Origin: Ailanthus altissimus
Lineage: Eukaryota > Streptophyta > Magnoliopsida > Sapindales > Simaroubaceae
DNA: 64,000 nt
Direction of reading: 5' to 3'
NCBI GenBank assembly: GCA_946807835.1
Contig: OX327702.1
Location: 9,734,001-9,798,000, forward strand
The notes below the pieces were generated by a model, which saw only the letters and a list, made by a program, of their open reading frames with translations, searched no databases and had not been told where the DNA came from. This document shows positions 33,945 to 47,190 of the stretch, piece by piece. Numbering within the stretch: the first letter of the stretch is position 1; every line of letters begins with the position of its first letter. The translations under genes and the position numbers were made by a program.

Positions 33945-35285
33945 TGTTGTGTGTTTTCTATAACACAAATTAGCGCAAGTGCACGTTGTCGCAACAAGTA
34001 ATATATGATAAGTAGAGTGTCGATCCCACAGAGAATGATTTATCTTTTCTAGTTTAAGTACCAAAATGGTGTCTTTCTACTATTATCCAGAAAATGATTT
34101 AATGTATGATGATTAAACTACTCAAGTAAAAGAACAACTTAATTATGCTAAGTGATAAACTAAATTACCAACAAATTATATTCAATATGAGAAATCCTAG
34201 GATTACAAACTATCCCCCATTATGCAAATAAATTCAGCAGAATCTCTTTGATGTTTATTGGTTCTCAACTTGATATATTGACCAAAACACTCAACACATC
34301 ACAAGCCTCTTTTGCAGGTCAAGTGAATCTATTCCATCCAATCAAATATCTATATGTCTATGATAAATAAATTGAACAAAATTCATTAAGCACAAGTTTT
34401 ATGAGCCATACATGCCTTATGAGTATATGTCTATCTCATATGAAACTCAAGTGTACTACACTATGATCATGCATCAATATGCTTAAGACTAAATACCTAA
34501 ATGCCTTTGTCAAGTTTATTTAAGCATTTCTAGATCAATTTAACCACTGGCCAAGTAATCAAATAGCATTAAGCACAAGCACAATGAATATATCAAAAGC
34601 TGAATTAATACCATAAAAGAGAGAGCTAAAAATCCATCACAAATGAGTTCAAGGATGTAATCCTAGATGAACGAAATTAGCTCATCATTAAACTACACAA
34701 TCTTGAAGCTAATTCCATCAATACATGTAAACTAAACATCTTACAACAAGTAAAGAATCAAAGCAAAGAAGACATCCCTGTCAAATGCCTTTGTTGTTGA
34801 AGCTTGCTTCCCTCCTCTTTGATTTCTTCAAACTTAGATGTTAGGTGTTTCTTTGTATTTTCAGCTGCTGTCCCAGCTGGAGTCCTCCCCAAAATGTAAG
34901 TTTTGAGCAAATAAATAGGTAAGAGCACGGAATTAGGGCGCATTTTGGGTTGCTTTTGGGTTTCCTGATTTTCAGGAACCTGTCAAAACTTGTTGCCCAG
35001 GTCCCGGCGCCGCGGCGCTGAAATCCAGCGCTGCGGCGCTGCACTGTTGCTACAGTAATACTGTAGCAGTGCACTGTAGCTACAGTGGTACTGTAGCAAA
35101 CAGTGCCTCCATTCGTATTTTTATCTCTAATGCTCCGATTTGCGTCCGTTTTCCGGTATTCTTGCTCCGATAATGCTTCAACCTATAAAACAACATTAAT
35201 ACGCATAAATAGCCCAATTATTGAGATAAATTGAACAAATATCAAGTTAGGAAGATAAAATAGTTTATACAATTACGCCTTATCA
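33945..35285 (-). repeat. Solo Athila-type LTR inserted in copia C, TSD ATCAC
   Basis: 1341 bp from TGTTGTGTGTTTTC to GCCTTATCA, with exact flanking copies ATCAC at 33940-33944 and 35286-35290. It interrupts the copia protease just after DSGTTNYIT, and copia reading resumes after the right copy (NLTFNSLYKGNQ). Compared with the copy at 12334-13692 it has lost one 49-bp GC-repeat unit and gained a second GCTACAGT...ACTGTAGC hairpin (35049-35067 and 35079-35097, 30 bp apart). Confidence 0.95.
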
Positions 35286-35290
35286 ATCAC

Positions 35291-36619
35291 CAACAACATG
35301 GAAAATCTCACTTTCAACAGTTTATACAAGGGGAATCAGAAGCTGGTTGTAGGTAATGGTCACAACTTGTCTATCACTCATATTGGCTGCACAAAACTCA
35401 CAGCACATAACACTTCGCACACCAAACATTTACATCTAAATAAAACTATAATTATACCTGAAATCACTAAGAATAAAACACAAGGGAGTGTAGTGCTACT
35501 GTGAGTGACCTTAGAATTTAACAAAAACCATTGTATGGTAAAGGACAAGACACAGGGGAGTATAGTGCTACTGGGAGTGGCTAAACAATGCCTTTATCAG
35601 CTGAAGTATTATGGCAAGTCCACCAATCTACCAAAATCAAGTCCAAGTCCATAAGCTATATCCAACTTCACAAAAATGTTAAGGAGTCTAGAGTCTATGT
35701 CAAGACATCCATAATTTATGCTCTCATTTAGTCTAAATACTAGTGTTAAAGATCATAGTTTGAGTCAATAGTCTATCTAAGAGACTGTAAAAGAAACCTT
35801 AAAACCATAACTTAAATTAGAGACACTTCACAGAAAGTTAGGGCATCTAAATGTAATGGTTCTTAAGAAAATCATTTCAAAATATAAAGGTCTCTCAAAT
35901 TATCTAAATAAAAACACTGCAGTATATTATGGAATGCCCTTTTGTTTTACCTGCCAATATAGGAAATTACACAGAATATCATTCAAAGAATCAATAAACA
36001 AAACCACAAATCCTTTTAAGCTCTTGCACATGGACCTTTGGGGAAAATCTTCAATTGCATCTAAAAAAGGTTTTAGATACAATTTGGCAATAGTAGGTGA
36101 TTACACCAGTTTTACATGGGTGTATCCCCTTACACACAAGTCTGAAACACTTGAAACCTTTGTCAATTTCAAAAATCAAATTGAGAAGTTGATAGAACAC
36201 TAGATCAAAATTATCCACATTGACATGGGTAAAGAGTTTAAAGCTTTTGAACCCTATCTCAAGATTGAAGGCATAAGCTAAAGATACTCATGCCTTTACA
36301 CTCATCACCAAAGTGAAAAAGTTAAAAGAAAATATAAGCACTTGATTGAGACTACATTCACCTTGCTTATATAAGTATATATGCCACTAAGATATTGGTG
36401 AGAGGATGTCAATGTAGCCACTTACACCATAAAACAGGTTACCTTCTAAGAAATTAAACTACAAGTCACCTTATAAGAAGTTATTTAACCACACTTGATT
36501 ATTCACTTATGAAAATCTTTAGTTGTGAGTGCTATCTATTTCTAAGACCTTATAACAGAAACAAATTTAATTTTCATACATTAAAGTGTGTATTCCTAAG
36601 ATATACAATAAAAACAAAA
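35291..36619 (+). pseudogene. Copia C GAG-pre-integrase and integrase fragment
   Basis: At 35298 the protease-to-integrase linker resumes (KLVVGNGHNLSITHIG). From 35856 come CFTCQYRKLHRISF (the integrase zinc-finger end), NPFKLLHMDLWGKSS (first catalytic Asp region, HMDLWG), FRYNLAIVGDYTSFTWVYPL and, past a TAG at 36201, the second catalytic Asp region IIHIDMGKEFKAFE. The region then frays into stops until copia A begins. A direct repeat 'CACAAGGGAGTGTAGTGCTACT/CACAGGGGAGTATAGTGCTACT' at about 35480 and 35550 shows a local duplication. Integration function is lost. Confidence 0.85.
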
Positions 36620-36624
36620 GTTAT

Positions 36625-38591
36625 TGTTAGGGTTGTACCTACGTGCCATCTTAATTTTATATAAATATTTGATATCTATACATTGTATATTTTGTTATAT
36701 CACTAATTACTTCTTAATAATATGGTTCAATGCTTGTTACGTTATAGACTCTGTATTATCTGAAGGAGTTCAGATAAGGTCTAAAAAAGTTTAGACCAGT
36801 GCTAAAAGTTAGCAAATTCAAAAGTTGGAACATTATCTGTAACGGGATAAAGACCTCAGAATATACTTATAATGACATAGTTGCAATGGGTTGCTAGGAT
36901 GTGTCATTATGCAAGCTTGTTCTTAAATATATTATTTTTGATCTATTTCTACTAACGCATCTGTTGGTAAATCTTATTAATTTACATAGATCAGTGCATG
37001 TCTATATCTGTAGGGTACAGATGGTCGTTCTTAGCTGACCATAATCTTGGAGATTGTATAAGCATATAGATATTCAGTTAAGACTGAGTACTGAACAGAC
37101 TCATGAAGACCTTAATAGATATCTTATGTTGCCATTAATAGAAGGTCTTCTCGAGTTGAGTAGTATACGTAGTTCTCTGACCTGAGCAGTACGGTGGACT
37201 TATGAATGATCTTCCATACTTTGGTTCCATGTATGTTAGAGACCTTTCATGGTCTGATCGCTGGGTGTCGCTGGATATGGTCCAATGTCATAGAGTCCGG
37301 TTGTGTATAGATATGGGATCCATCAGCTCACATAGGGAGTGATATATCTAGATGCTCCAAAATAGTATCTCAAGAAAGTCTTATAGCCATAATCAGTGAA
37401 CCCGAAAAAGGAGTTTCACGGGGTTAAACAATATGGCAAAGAGTTTGCTTATATTGCTCAGTGATTCACCATTCTGGAGATAAGTTTATCAATGTGCACA
37501 TGGGGATTTGACGGTATTGACTATGTCCCCACATATCCAAGATATATTTGGTGGAAGAACTATACATATATATTGTGACCTTAACTTGTATGGTTCAATG
37601 CGTTAATTTGTAATATCCATGACGTGTGCATATGGCATTACTCACGGACTTATAGAGTAGTTTCATTTGACGAATTGAGCTTGGGCCTAGAGAGTCCCGC
37701 GATATAAAGTGTACTCATTGTGCACTGGGACAGAGTACTAGATTAAATTGTTTAATCCAGTAATATCCAGCACTATCACAGGAATACGTGTGTGTCCGTG
37801 TTTAAGCGTTAAATTCAATAATGAGTTAATATTGTTGCTCACTAATTGTATAATGACGCGTGACGCATTGTGGACCCTCAGTTGAGTTTACTCAAGTGTG
37901 AAATTTAGTAAACTTGGTATTATTCATGAGGGATAAAATAATTATTTCACACAATAATTATTTAATTGTTAAATAATCATAATATCTCATTTAAATATAT
38001 TATTTTAGAATATTATATTATTTAATAATATTATATCTATTAATGCAAGATAGTTATCATGCATTTATATATATAATATTTATTTTATTATTTTATTATT
38101 ATTATTGCCCTAAGTGGCTAAATATTAATTTTTAATATGTAATATAATTAGTTTAATCAAATGAGAAATATATATGTGCGTGTGTGTGTGTGTGAAACGT
38201 AAGGGAGAAGGATTTTGGCAATTGTTGCTTCAATTTCCATTTTGTTTTTTAGATAAAAAGAAGAAAAGCTCCCAGCCATTATTAGTGGTTAAGAGTTAAT
38301 CTTGTGTTGGATCAAAGTAGTTGTTGTTCTAGCTCGCTAAGCTCACCAAATTGGTGACTAAAGCTGCCTATGAGTAAGATTCTAAGCGGACTCTCATATT
38401 CACGTGTAAAATGTTATACGTTCTTGTGATTTCTCAACTTTACTTTTGATATATTAATTTGATTAATATATGTTTCTTGTGTTGATTATATGTTTTAAAT
38501 ATTCTGTTGCGCTAAATATGTATGAGATACGTATTTTATACAATGAACACTATTGCACATGCATACACCCATGTATATTTGATCCCCAACA
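36625..38591 (+). repeat. Copia A 5' LTR
   Basis: 1967 bp starting TGTTAGGGTTGTACC and ending GATCCCCAACA. A (TG)n run lies at about 38173-38193 and a TTATTATTATT stretch near 38088-38106. It shares blocks with the minus-oriented LTRs at 4633, 41115, 48477 and 54704. Confidence 0.92.
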
Positions 38592-38595
38592 GAAA

Positions 38596-38608
38596 TAGTA
38601 TCAAAGCC
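38596..38608 (+). other. Copia A primer-binding site
   Basis: TAGTATCAAAGCC versus consensus TGGTATCAGAGCC: two G-to-A differences, 4 bases after the LTR. Confidence 0.72.
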
Positions 38609-38699
38609 AGATTTGAGATATTTGGGTGTTATTTGAGTGATTAGATATGTAAGGCCTAGTGTAAATGGCGGATTTCAAGTGTTGAAATGAGTATGCCAA

Positions 38700-38785
38700 A
38701 GGGGGTGCACTGAGTGCCGTAGTGCAGAAGGATGGGCGCCACAGTGCTGGAGGTTTGACCTCCAGTGCTGCAGCGCTAGTACTGT
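38700..38785. other. GC-rich stem-loop in the copia A leader
   Basis: CTGGAGGTTTGACCTCCAG (38747-38765) is a perfect 8-bp stem with a 3-base loop. It sits in a GC-rich patch (GATGGGCGCCACAGTGCTGG..., ...GTGCTGCAGCGCTAG) between PBS and gag, where retroelements often hold RNA packaging or dimerisation structures. That role is inference. Confidence 0.5.
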
Positions 38786-39149
38786 TCACTTGAACATTAG
38801 CAAATGAACAATATTTTAACTGTTCACGTATTGCAACATTTTTTAACAGTATTTCAAATTAATTTTGCATGTGTAGGGTTTATAAGATGTAGTGATAAGA
38901 GTTATTGGTCTGCATTATAAACCAGGATCAATTTTTCAATATAAAGAACCACAATGGGAACCCTACTAATGGGGATTAGTTGTATTGATATGGAAAAATT
39001 GATTATTTTAGAATTACCTTTTCATGAGATGAGGATTTAGAATAAATAGAAAATTTTTTTTATCTTAATCAGATTAAAGAATACTATATTATGAAATAAT
39101 ATTTTATTTTAATCTGTTTTATCAATACGGTGTTAGACGAGCCACGTCG

Positions 39150-39360
39150 ACCTTTTTCCAACATTGCTACAGCTTGAGGGACTTGGTTGGTTGGGCTTAG
39201 ACTATACTGGTTAAACATGATATGAGAAAAATACATGTGAATGCATTGCCCAATATTGCTACAGTGTAAGGGTAGTATCAGTAACATATATTTGATTATT
39301 GACAAGTTAATCTGGAATGCACTTACCCAATTTGCTACAGCGTGAGCCTTGAGTAAATTT
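39150..39360. repeat. Leader repeats with GCTACAG core in copia A
   Basis: ATTGCTACAGCTTGAGGG, ATTGCTACAGTGTAAGGG and TTTGCTACAGCGTGAGCC occur at about 39163, 39247 and 39332, roughly 85 bases apart. The minus-strand leader of copia B has the matching set in reverse (GTAGCGATCT-type, 47430-47710). Confidence 0.7.
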
Positions 39361-39573
39361 CAATGGGGCCTACTTTTCGTTGTATAGTTTAAAGAAGTTT
39401 AAACTATTGTTCTTCCATTCGAGAGATTATCAGGATTATGTAAAGCAGTGAGAGGGTGTTTTAAATTGAAAAATGTATAATTGTTATACCCATGATTTAA
39501 AACATATTATTAGCAATTTAATAAATTATGCTGACATTTCCTATTTATTTTGTCTTGTGCAAGATTTGATCTG

Positions 39574-40430
39574 ATGCCCTCTACAAACCCTTTGGTGTGT
39601 ATATTGGATACACACCAGCTTAAAGGCGTTGAGAATTATTCAGATTGGCTCATGAATTTTAGAATTGTTCTTTGAATTTTAGAATTGTTCTGAATTCTAA
39701 GAGGTTCGGATATGTTATTAGTCAAAACTTGCCCAAAGGTGTTTTTGATAATGCCATCTCTGAGGAGAGGGGGACATATCAGAAATGGTTGGATGGAAAT
39801 TTAAAAGTTAAATCGTACATCCTTGCTTTGATATCTACAGAGCTGCAGTGGGAGCATGTCCGTATGAACAATGCTAGCAGCATCATGCTCCATTTGAAGG
39901 AGCTCTTTGGCTATCAACCTCAGGTCAAGTTGTACAGAGTCGCCAAGGCACTATTTCAAGCTAGACTAAGCGAGGGCAATCTGGTTAGTCCTATGTACTT
40001 AAGATGATTGGTTTTATCGAGAAGTTAGAGGCACAGTGAGCTTGAAGAGCATTAAGTAAGGGTCCACAGCTGACTCTACCACAGAGGCAGAATACATTGC
40101 AGCTTCAGAAGCTGCAAAGAAAACTGTATGGATTCGAAAGTTTATCGCAAAGCTTAGAATAGTTTTAAGTTCATCAGATCCTATCCCATTATTTTGTAAC
40201 AACAACGGGGCTATAGCACAAGCAAAAAAGCTAAGAGCGCACCAGAAGTCTAAGCATACAGAGAAAAAATACTACATCATTAGAGAGATCTTGGCTAGGG
40301 GAGATGTAATAATTTGTAGAATAGATTCTGTAAATAATGTAGCGGACCCACTTACCAAGACCTTAACTCTGAAGGTGTTTGAGAAACACGTGAAGTCTAT
40401 ATTTGATACCACTGTGATTGGCACTAGGGC
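39574..40430 (+). pseudogene. Copia A gag N-terminus joined to RNase H by internal deletion
   Basis: The frame begins MPSTNPLVCILDTHQLKGV at 39574. A 20-bp tandem duplication (39653-39672 and 39673-39692) shifts it. Gag then reads open from 39672 (DGNLKVKSYILAL, LHLKELFGYQPQVKLYRVAK) to near 40020. There it jumps straight to the RNase H C-terminal part (TTEAEYIAASEAAKKTVWI, PLFCNNNGAIAQAKK, NVADPLTKTLTLKVFEKH). The missing ~3 kb would be the zinc knuckle, protease, integrase and RT. The PPT AAGTGGGAGAT (40431-40441) follows. Confidence 0.87.
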
Positions 40431-40441
40431 AAGTGGGAGAT
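40431..40441 (+). other. Copia A polypurine tract
   Basis: AAGTGGGAGAT ends immediately before the 3' LTR start TGTTAGGG, the usual plus-strand primer position in plant copia elements. Confidence 0.8.
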
Positions 40442-41114
40442 TGTTAGGGTTATGCCTACATGCCATCCTAGTTTTGTATAAATATTTGATGTCAATATAG
40501 TGTATATTTTGTTATATCGCTAATTACTTCTTAATAATATGGTTTAATGCTTGTTATGCTACAGACTCTGTATTAACTAAAGGAGCTAAGATAAGGTTTA
40601 AAAGAGTTTAGACCAGTGCTAAGAGTTAGCAAATATTCCAAGAGTTAGAACATTGTCTATAATTGGACAAAGACCTCAGAATATGCTTATATTGACATAG
40701 TTGTAAGAGTTGCAATTGGTTGCTAGGATGTGTCATTATACAAGTATGTTCTTAAATATATTGTTCCTAATCTATTTTTACTGACGCAGGTCTGTTAGTA
40801 GATCCTATTAACTCACATAGACTAATGTATGTCTATATCTGTAAGGTACCAATGGTCATTCCTAGTTGACCAAGTTCTTGGAGATTGTATAGGAATATGG
40901 ATATTCAGTTAGGACTGAATACTTAACAGACTCATGAGAACCCCAATAAATATCTTATGTTGCCATAATTGGAAGGTGCTCTCGAGTTAAGTAGTATATA
41001 TGGTCCTCTGACCTGAGCACTACGGTGGGCTTGTGAGTGATCCATCATACTTTGGTTCTACGCATATTAGAGACCTTTTATGGTCTGACCGCTAGATGTT
41101 GCTGGGTATGGTTA

Positions 41115-43438
41115 TGTTAGTCGTGTATTATACTAGGGTGATTATATGTCTAATGTGTTCATCATTTTAAAATGAGCATGTCATACATACAATTATTGTT
41201 GGTGGAATAAGAAATCAAATTTTACAACATGATAAACACATCAATGTAAACCGAATCAAAACATTAGGGTAATTCGAACATATCTTTGCTGAAAATTCAA
41301 CGACGAACAAAAATTCTCAGAGCTCACCTTAAAGTTAATCCTTGAACAATTCTATTCTCCAACTCTTGGTAGGATTAGAGAAGCTAGAATGGTAGCTTAA
41401 AATTAGTGTAGGATTTTTGTTCTAGTACTTAAACTATTTAAGTAAAACAAGCTCTCTTTTTCACTCTTATAACAAAACTCTTTTTGCTTTTTGTTTTTCC
41501 TACTAAGTCTCACTTAGAGAGAAAAATATGAAGAAGTATTTGCTATGTTTGAAAGCCTTCCAAAAGAGTGAAAAAATCCCTTGGCCGAAATTTCCTCCTC
41601 CTTTTACATAACCATTATGCAAAAATTACTTAAGTGAAAAATCCACATGTTTTTACCTTTTTTTTCTATAAAGGAATTAACCAAAAATCATTTTCATCAT
41701 TTTAATTGGACAATGACATTTTAAATGAATTAATAAATAAGAAAACAATATTTATTTTCTTAAAATAATGCTTGGCCAAATTTTGTCTCTTCAAAATTAA
41801 TAAAATGAAACATATTTCTTGTTTAACTACATTAATAAACGTTTAAACTATTTCAATGCAAATATTTTTAAATAAATAATTCAAACCAAGATAAGTATTC
41901 TCTTAACGGCTCAAGCACCATTTAAAATAATATATTAAAATATATTTTTGTCTTATCAATGGAACAAAAGAAAATAAACTTTAATTATTTAATTCATTCA
42001 TTAAGACAAGTATCCCACACATGTCACATGAAAAATAATATAATAAACATCTCATGTCTATTAATGACAAGTGTACCACGCATGCCAAATAAAATAATAT
42101 AATAAACATCATATGTTTATTTAAATAAAAATAATGTTCAATTAATTAAAGAGCCAATGATTTAATAATATGTGTCAAGAGTACATTTTCTAGCACAAGA
42201 GGGACTTATTTGAAGCATTTGCAAATTATGTTTTTTACTTTACAAAAAGGTCCTAAAAACGAGTCCTACTTCTAAATTTTTTTCGAATTGAACCGTTCAA
42301 CCTGGCTTGCTACCCCAGTGCTCAACGAGTACACTTCATATTGTGAGACTCCCTAGGTTCATGCTCTTTTGTCTCATAGAATATTTTTGCAAGTCCATAA
42401 ACGTTGTTCGATACACACGTTACGAATATTATAGAATGACGCGTTAAACCATACAAGCTAAGGTTAACCATATCCGTATAATCCTTTCATCACCTATATC
42501 CTATAGGAGCAAAGATATATATTTTTATCGTCAAATCTCTATTTGCTCATCCGTGAACTTATCTCTAGATTCGTATCTCGATAAATAATATATGCAAACA
42601 ATTTTACAATATTGTTTAACCCTGTGGAAAACTCTTCCCTTGGGATTATTGCTTATAGCCATAAGACTTTCTAAGATACAATCTCGGAGCATTTTGATAT
42701 ACAACTTACTTATATGAGCTAACTGATCCCATATCTGCACACATTGAACTCTATGAGCATCGGACCATATCCAGCGACACATCGCGGTTAGACCATGAAA
42801 TGTCTCTGACATATGTGGAACCAAAGTATGGTGGATTACTTACAAGCCCACTATGGCACTCGGGTCAAATGATCACGAATATTACTTAACTCGAGAAGAC
42901 CTTCCATTGACGACTTTATAGGATGTCTATTGTAGGTTCTCATGAGTCTGTTCATTATTTAATCCTTATTGAATACTCATATGCCTATACAAGCTTCCAC
43001 TAAACTTATAATCTGTTAAGATTAACTATCTGGACCATCCAGATATAGACATACACTAATCTATGTATTATGGTTTCACTAATAAACCCGCATCAGTAAA
43101 ATAGACCAGGAACTTAGTATTTTAGAACATACTTGCACAATGACATATCTTAGCACTATTTATAACTCTTTGCAACTATATCATTACTAATATATTCTAA
43201 GGTCTTTGTCCTATTTCAGACAAGGCTCTAACTATTTAGATATTGCTAAATATTAGTACTAATCTAAATTCTTTTAGACCAGATCTAAACTCTTTTAGAT
43301 CATACAATATCTGAAATGTTCCAAGCATCTTACCATTTCAATAAATATAATTAGTAATTAAAAGAAATGTCAATTGCATAAATATTAAAATTAAATATTC
43401 ATACAAAATGGGATGGCATATAAGCACAAATTTCAACA
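41115..43438 (-). repeat. Copia B 3' LTR (left)
   Basis: Starts TGTTAGTCGTGTATTATAC and ends AAATTTCAACA on plus, directly beside the PPT. Collinear with the right LTR throughout. It includes an AT-rich block at 41690-42170 and the conserved 'CTCAACGAGTACACTTCATATTGTGAGACTCCCTAGG' segment. Confidence 0.92.
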
Positions 43439-43454
43439 AACTCTCACTTTCTCT
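43439..43454 (-). other. Copia B polypurine tract
   Basis: The minus strand reads AGAGAAAGTGAGAGTT immediately before the LTR start TGTTG, equivalent to the AAGTGGGAGAT tract of copia A. Confidence 0.75.
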
Positions 43455-46400
43455 AGTGCCATTCATAATAGTATCTTATACCCATTGACTCCACGTGTTT
43501 CTCAAACACTTTCAGAGTTAAGGCCTTAGTTAGTGAGTCCGCGACATTATTTACAGAGTCAACTCAATAAATTATTACATCTCTTATAGCCAAGATCTCT
43601 TTAATTATGTGGTATTTTCTTTCCACATATTTAGATCTCTAGTGTTTTCTTGGCTCTTTGGCTTGTGTTATTGCTTCATTATTGTCGCAAAATAATGGGA
43701 CAGGATCCATCGAACTTGGGATTATTCTGAGCTCGGTGACAAACTTGCTTATCCACACTACTTCTTTTGCTGCTTCAGAGGCAGCAATATATTCCACCTC
43801 TGTAGTAGAATCAGCAGTGGATCCCTATTTGGTGCTCTTCCAACTCACTACAGCACTATTGAGAATGAATATATGCTCAGATGTAGACTTTTTATCATTT
43901 GAATCAGACTGGAAGTCTGAATCTGTATATCCTCTCACTTGTAAGTCACTTTCTCCATATATAAGTAACTTGTCCTTTGTACCCTTAAGGTACTTAAGGA
44001 CATGCTTTACTGCCATCCAATGGTTATCACCTGGACTAGACTGATATCGGCTTGTAACACTTACAGCTATGTTGATGTCAGGTCTCATACATATCATAGC
44101 ATACATCAAACTTTCAATAGCTGATGCATATGAGATGTTAGACATTCTAACTCTTTCATCTTTCATCTTCGGACACATCTTCCTCGAAAGATGGACGCCA
44201 TATCTAAAAGGCACATTAGCTGTCTTATAGTTACTGAAGTTGTACCTTTCTAAGACATTGTCTATGTACGATAATTGAGAGAGTCCTATCAGCTTCCTAG
44301 ACCTAGTTTTATAAAACTTTATACCTAGTATATAGAAAGCCTCTCCTGAGTCTTTCATGGAGAAGTTCTTACTCAGATAACTTTTTACTAACTGTAACAT
44401 ACTTATATCATTCCTAATGATTAGTATGTCATCCACATAGAGAACTAAGAAAACTATCATGCTCTCACTAACCTTTTTGTACACACAAGGTTCCTCTTTA
44501 TTTTTTATGAAACCATACCCTCTGATTACTTCATCAAAACAAAGATTCTAACTTCGGGATGCTTATTTAAGTCCATAAATGGACTTTTTTAGTTTACATA
44601 CTAGACCAGCAGTTAGGCTAGATGAAAATCCTTTAGACTATTCCATGTATATCTCTTTTTCGATATATCCACTTAGGAATGCCGTTTTTACATCCACCTG
44701 CCATATTTCAAAGTCATAATATGCAGCAATCGCCAATAAAATTCGTATTGACTTTAACATCGCTACTGGTGCAAAGGTTTCCTCATAATCAATCCCAGAT
44801 CGTTGAGCATAACTTTTTATAACCAGTCGGACTTTGAAGGTCTCTACCTTTCCATCAGGCCCACACTTTCGCTTGTAAATCCATTTACAACCAATAGAAA
44901 CTATTCATTTTGGAAAGCTCAACCAAGTCCCATACTTGATTTTAATGTATTGAGTCAATTCAAATTTCATAGCTTATTTCTATTTTCCCGAGGCGATGTC
45001 TAATATGGTCTCTTTATAGGTTAAAGGATCAATTTTCTTCAACTAAGAAAACTCCAAGTGCATCTTCAGGCATCTAACCATACCTGGTAGGTGGTCTGGG
45101 CATCCTCTCCGACCTACATTGAGGGAGTGTTAAAGGTATTTTGTTGAATTGAACTTAAGGTTCTATCTCTGGTTCATTATGGTTTTGATTGGCTTCATTA
45201 AGCTCAATCTTTCTACAAACTCTATGATCCATAAGAAACTCTTTTTCAAGGGAAGTTGCATATCGAGAAACAAATATATTTCGTTCTTCTAGATCATAGA
45301 ATTGGTATCCTATTGAATTCTTGGGATACCCAATGAACCAGTACTTGTACCCCTTAGGTGCAAGTTTATCCTGTTGCGTAACTTTTACGTAAGTAGGACA
45401 ATCCTAAATCTTAAAATATTTAAGGCTTGTTTCTTTCCTTTCAGCATCTCATGCGGAGATGTTAGAACAGCTTTAGATAGAACCTTGTTCAATATATGAG
45501 TAGCAGTATTAAGAGCATATCCCCATATATATTTTAAAAGATCGGTGAAGCTCATCATTGATCGAACCATATATAATAAAGTCTGATTCCTCCTTTCTGA
45601 GACACCATTGTATTGCAGAGTACCAAGAAGACTATATTGAGCGAGAATCCCATTCTCTTTTAAATAATAAGAAAAATCACTGCTTATGTACTCGCCTCAT
45701 CGATTTGATTGAAGGCATTTGACGTACATACCGGTTTGTTTCTCTACTTCAAGTTTGAACTCTTTGAACTTTTCAAAGGTTTCTGACTTGCGCTTCATAA
45801 GGAACACATACTCATATTGTGATAAATTATCGATAAACATTACAAAGTATTGAAAATCACCAATTGTAGCTTGATTTATTGCACTGCATACATCATTATG
45901 CACTACTAGTGCTACCCTGTACATTCATGACATTTTTTGTTGTATCCAAAATATAATGCCCATTAATTAACTAACATTCAGCTAACAAAACATCAAACAT
46001 ATCATGTAAATATAAGGAACGGTTCCTGATATACATATGATATCCTTCACTGTCAAGTACAGAAAATGAGATTATCTGTCTGATATAATAGGGTACAAAA
46101 TAACAGTTATGCAATATAACAGTTTTATTACAATGGAGAATTAAGTCAAAATGTCCAATAGCCTCGATCTGCAAGAGATCACTATTTCTTACTCAAAACT
46201 ATACTTCTTTCGGCTGCAACCATCTAATTTCTTTCAGACCCTGCAACACATTACAGATGTGAGAATGAGATGCGATATCTAATACCCAACCTGTATTAGC
46301 ATCAAATGCTAAATAAATGTCAATAATAGGTAAGCATATACTTGTGGGAGTCTTCTTCACGGTGGCAAGGTATTTAGGACAGTTTCTTTTCCAATGCCCA

Positions 46401-47190
46401 TCCTCGCTGCAGTGGAAATATTTTCCTTTTGCTTTTGGTTTCTCTTATATCTTGGATATCTATAGCTTCTGAGGACCCATTTTGAGTGTGTATTTCATCT
46501 TCTTTTTCTTCTTTCCTTTCAACTTCCTAGAAGCCCTTAGGGTAAAAGATGAAGTATGCTGAACATAGAGGGTTGTGCCCCATCTGTTTATATCTTCATG
46601 TGTTGTCTTAAGCATGTTATGTAGATCAGCATAAGTAGGGGTTAATGCTTGCATGTTAAAACTCATGATAAACTGTGCAAAAGACCATAGAAGTGATTGG
46701 AGAATCAAACTATTCCCTAACGTATTAATCAGTACCATATCCTTAGTCTCCAACCTCTCGATATATCCAATAATCTTGAGGACATGAGGATTAACAGGAA
46801 TACCCTCTAAGAGTCTAGCCTGAAAGAGAGCTTTGGTAACTCTGTATATATCGACCCGAGGTCTGTCTCCAAAAAGCTCATTTAGATGGAGCACTATACA
46901 TCCAGCATCATCCATGCAGACATAGTCTCTTTGCAGCTTCATAGACATCGAGGCTAGAATGTAAGATTTGACTTTTAAATCATCATCCAACCATTTCTGA
47001 TATTCTTCTTTTCCTCTGGAGAAGCGTCATCAGAAGTACCTTAGGGTAAGCGTTGATCAATTACATACCCAAGCTTCTCAGAATTTAGAACTATTTTTAG
47101 ATTCATTAGCCAGTTAGAATAATTTTATGCACCCTTGAGTTGGTGTGCATTAAGAATGCGGATCAAAGGGTTACTAGAAGCTATTTAATC
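43455..47190 (-). pseudogene. Copia B gag-pol pseudogene
   Basis: Order on minus: gag from about 47190 (SNPLIRILNAHQLKG), frameshifted near 47010 and open at 46990-46460; zinc knuckle near 46420 (YFHCSEDGHWKRNC, first Cys replaced by Tyr); protease box near 46290 reading WVLDIASHSHIC, so the catalytic Asp-Thr/Ser-Gly is Asp-Ile-Ala. GAG-pre-integrase is at 46174-45971. The integrase core is at 45924-45697 (FQYFVMFIDNLSQYEYVFLM). RT spans about 45350 to 44000, with VDVKTAFLSGYIEKEIYME and the intact catalytic box LYVDDILII at 44425. RNase H is near 43840-43660 (STTEVEYIAASEAAKEVVW, PLFCDNNEAI). The 219-codon frame at 44484-43825 is the longest remnant. Several stops and lost active sites rule out function. 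Confidence 0.9.
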
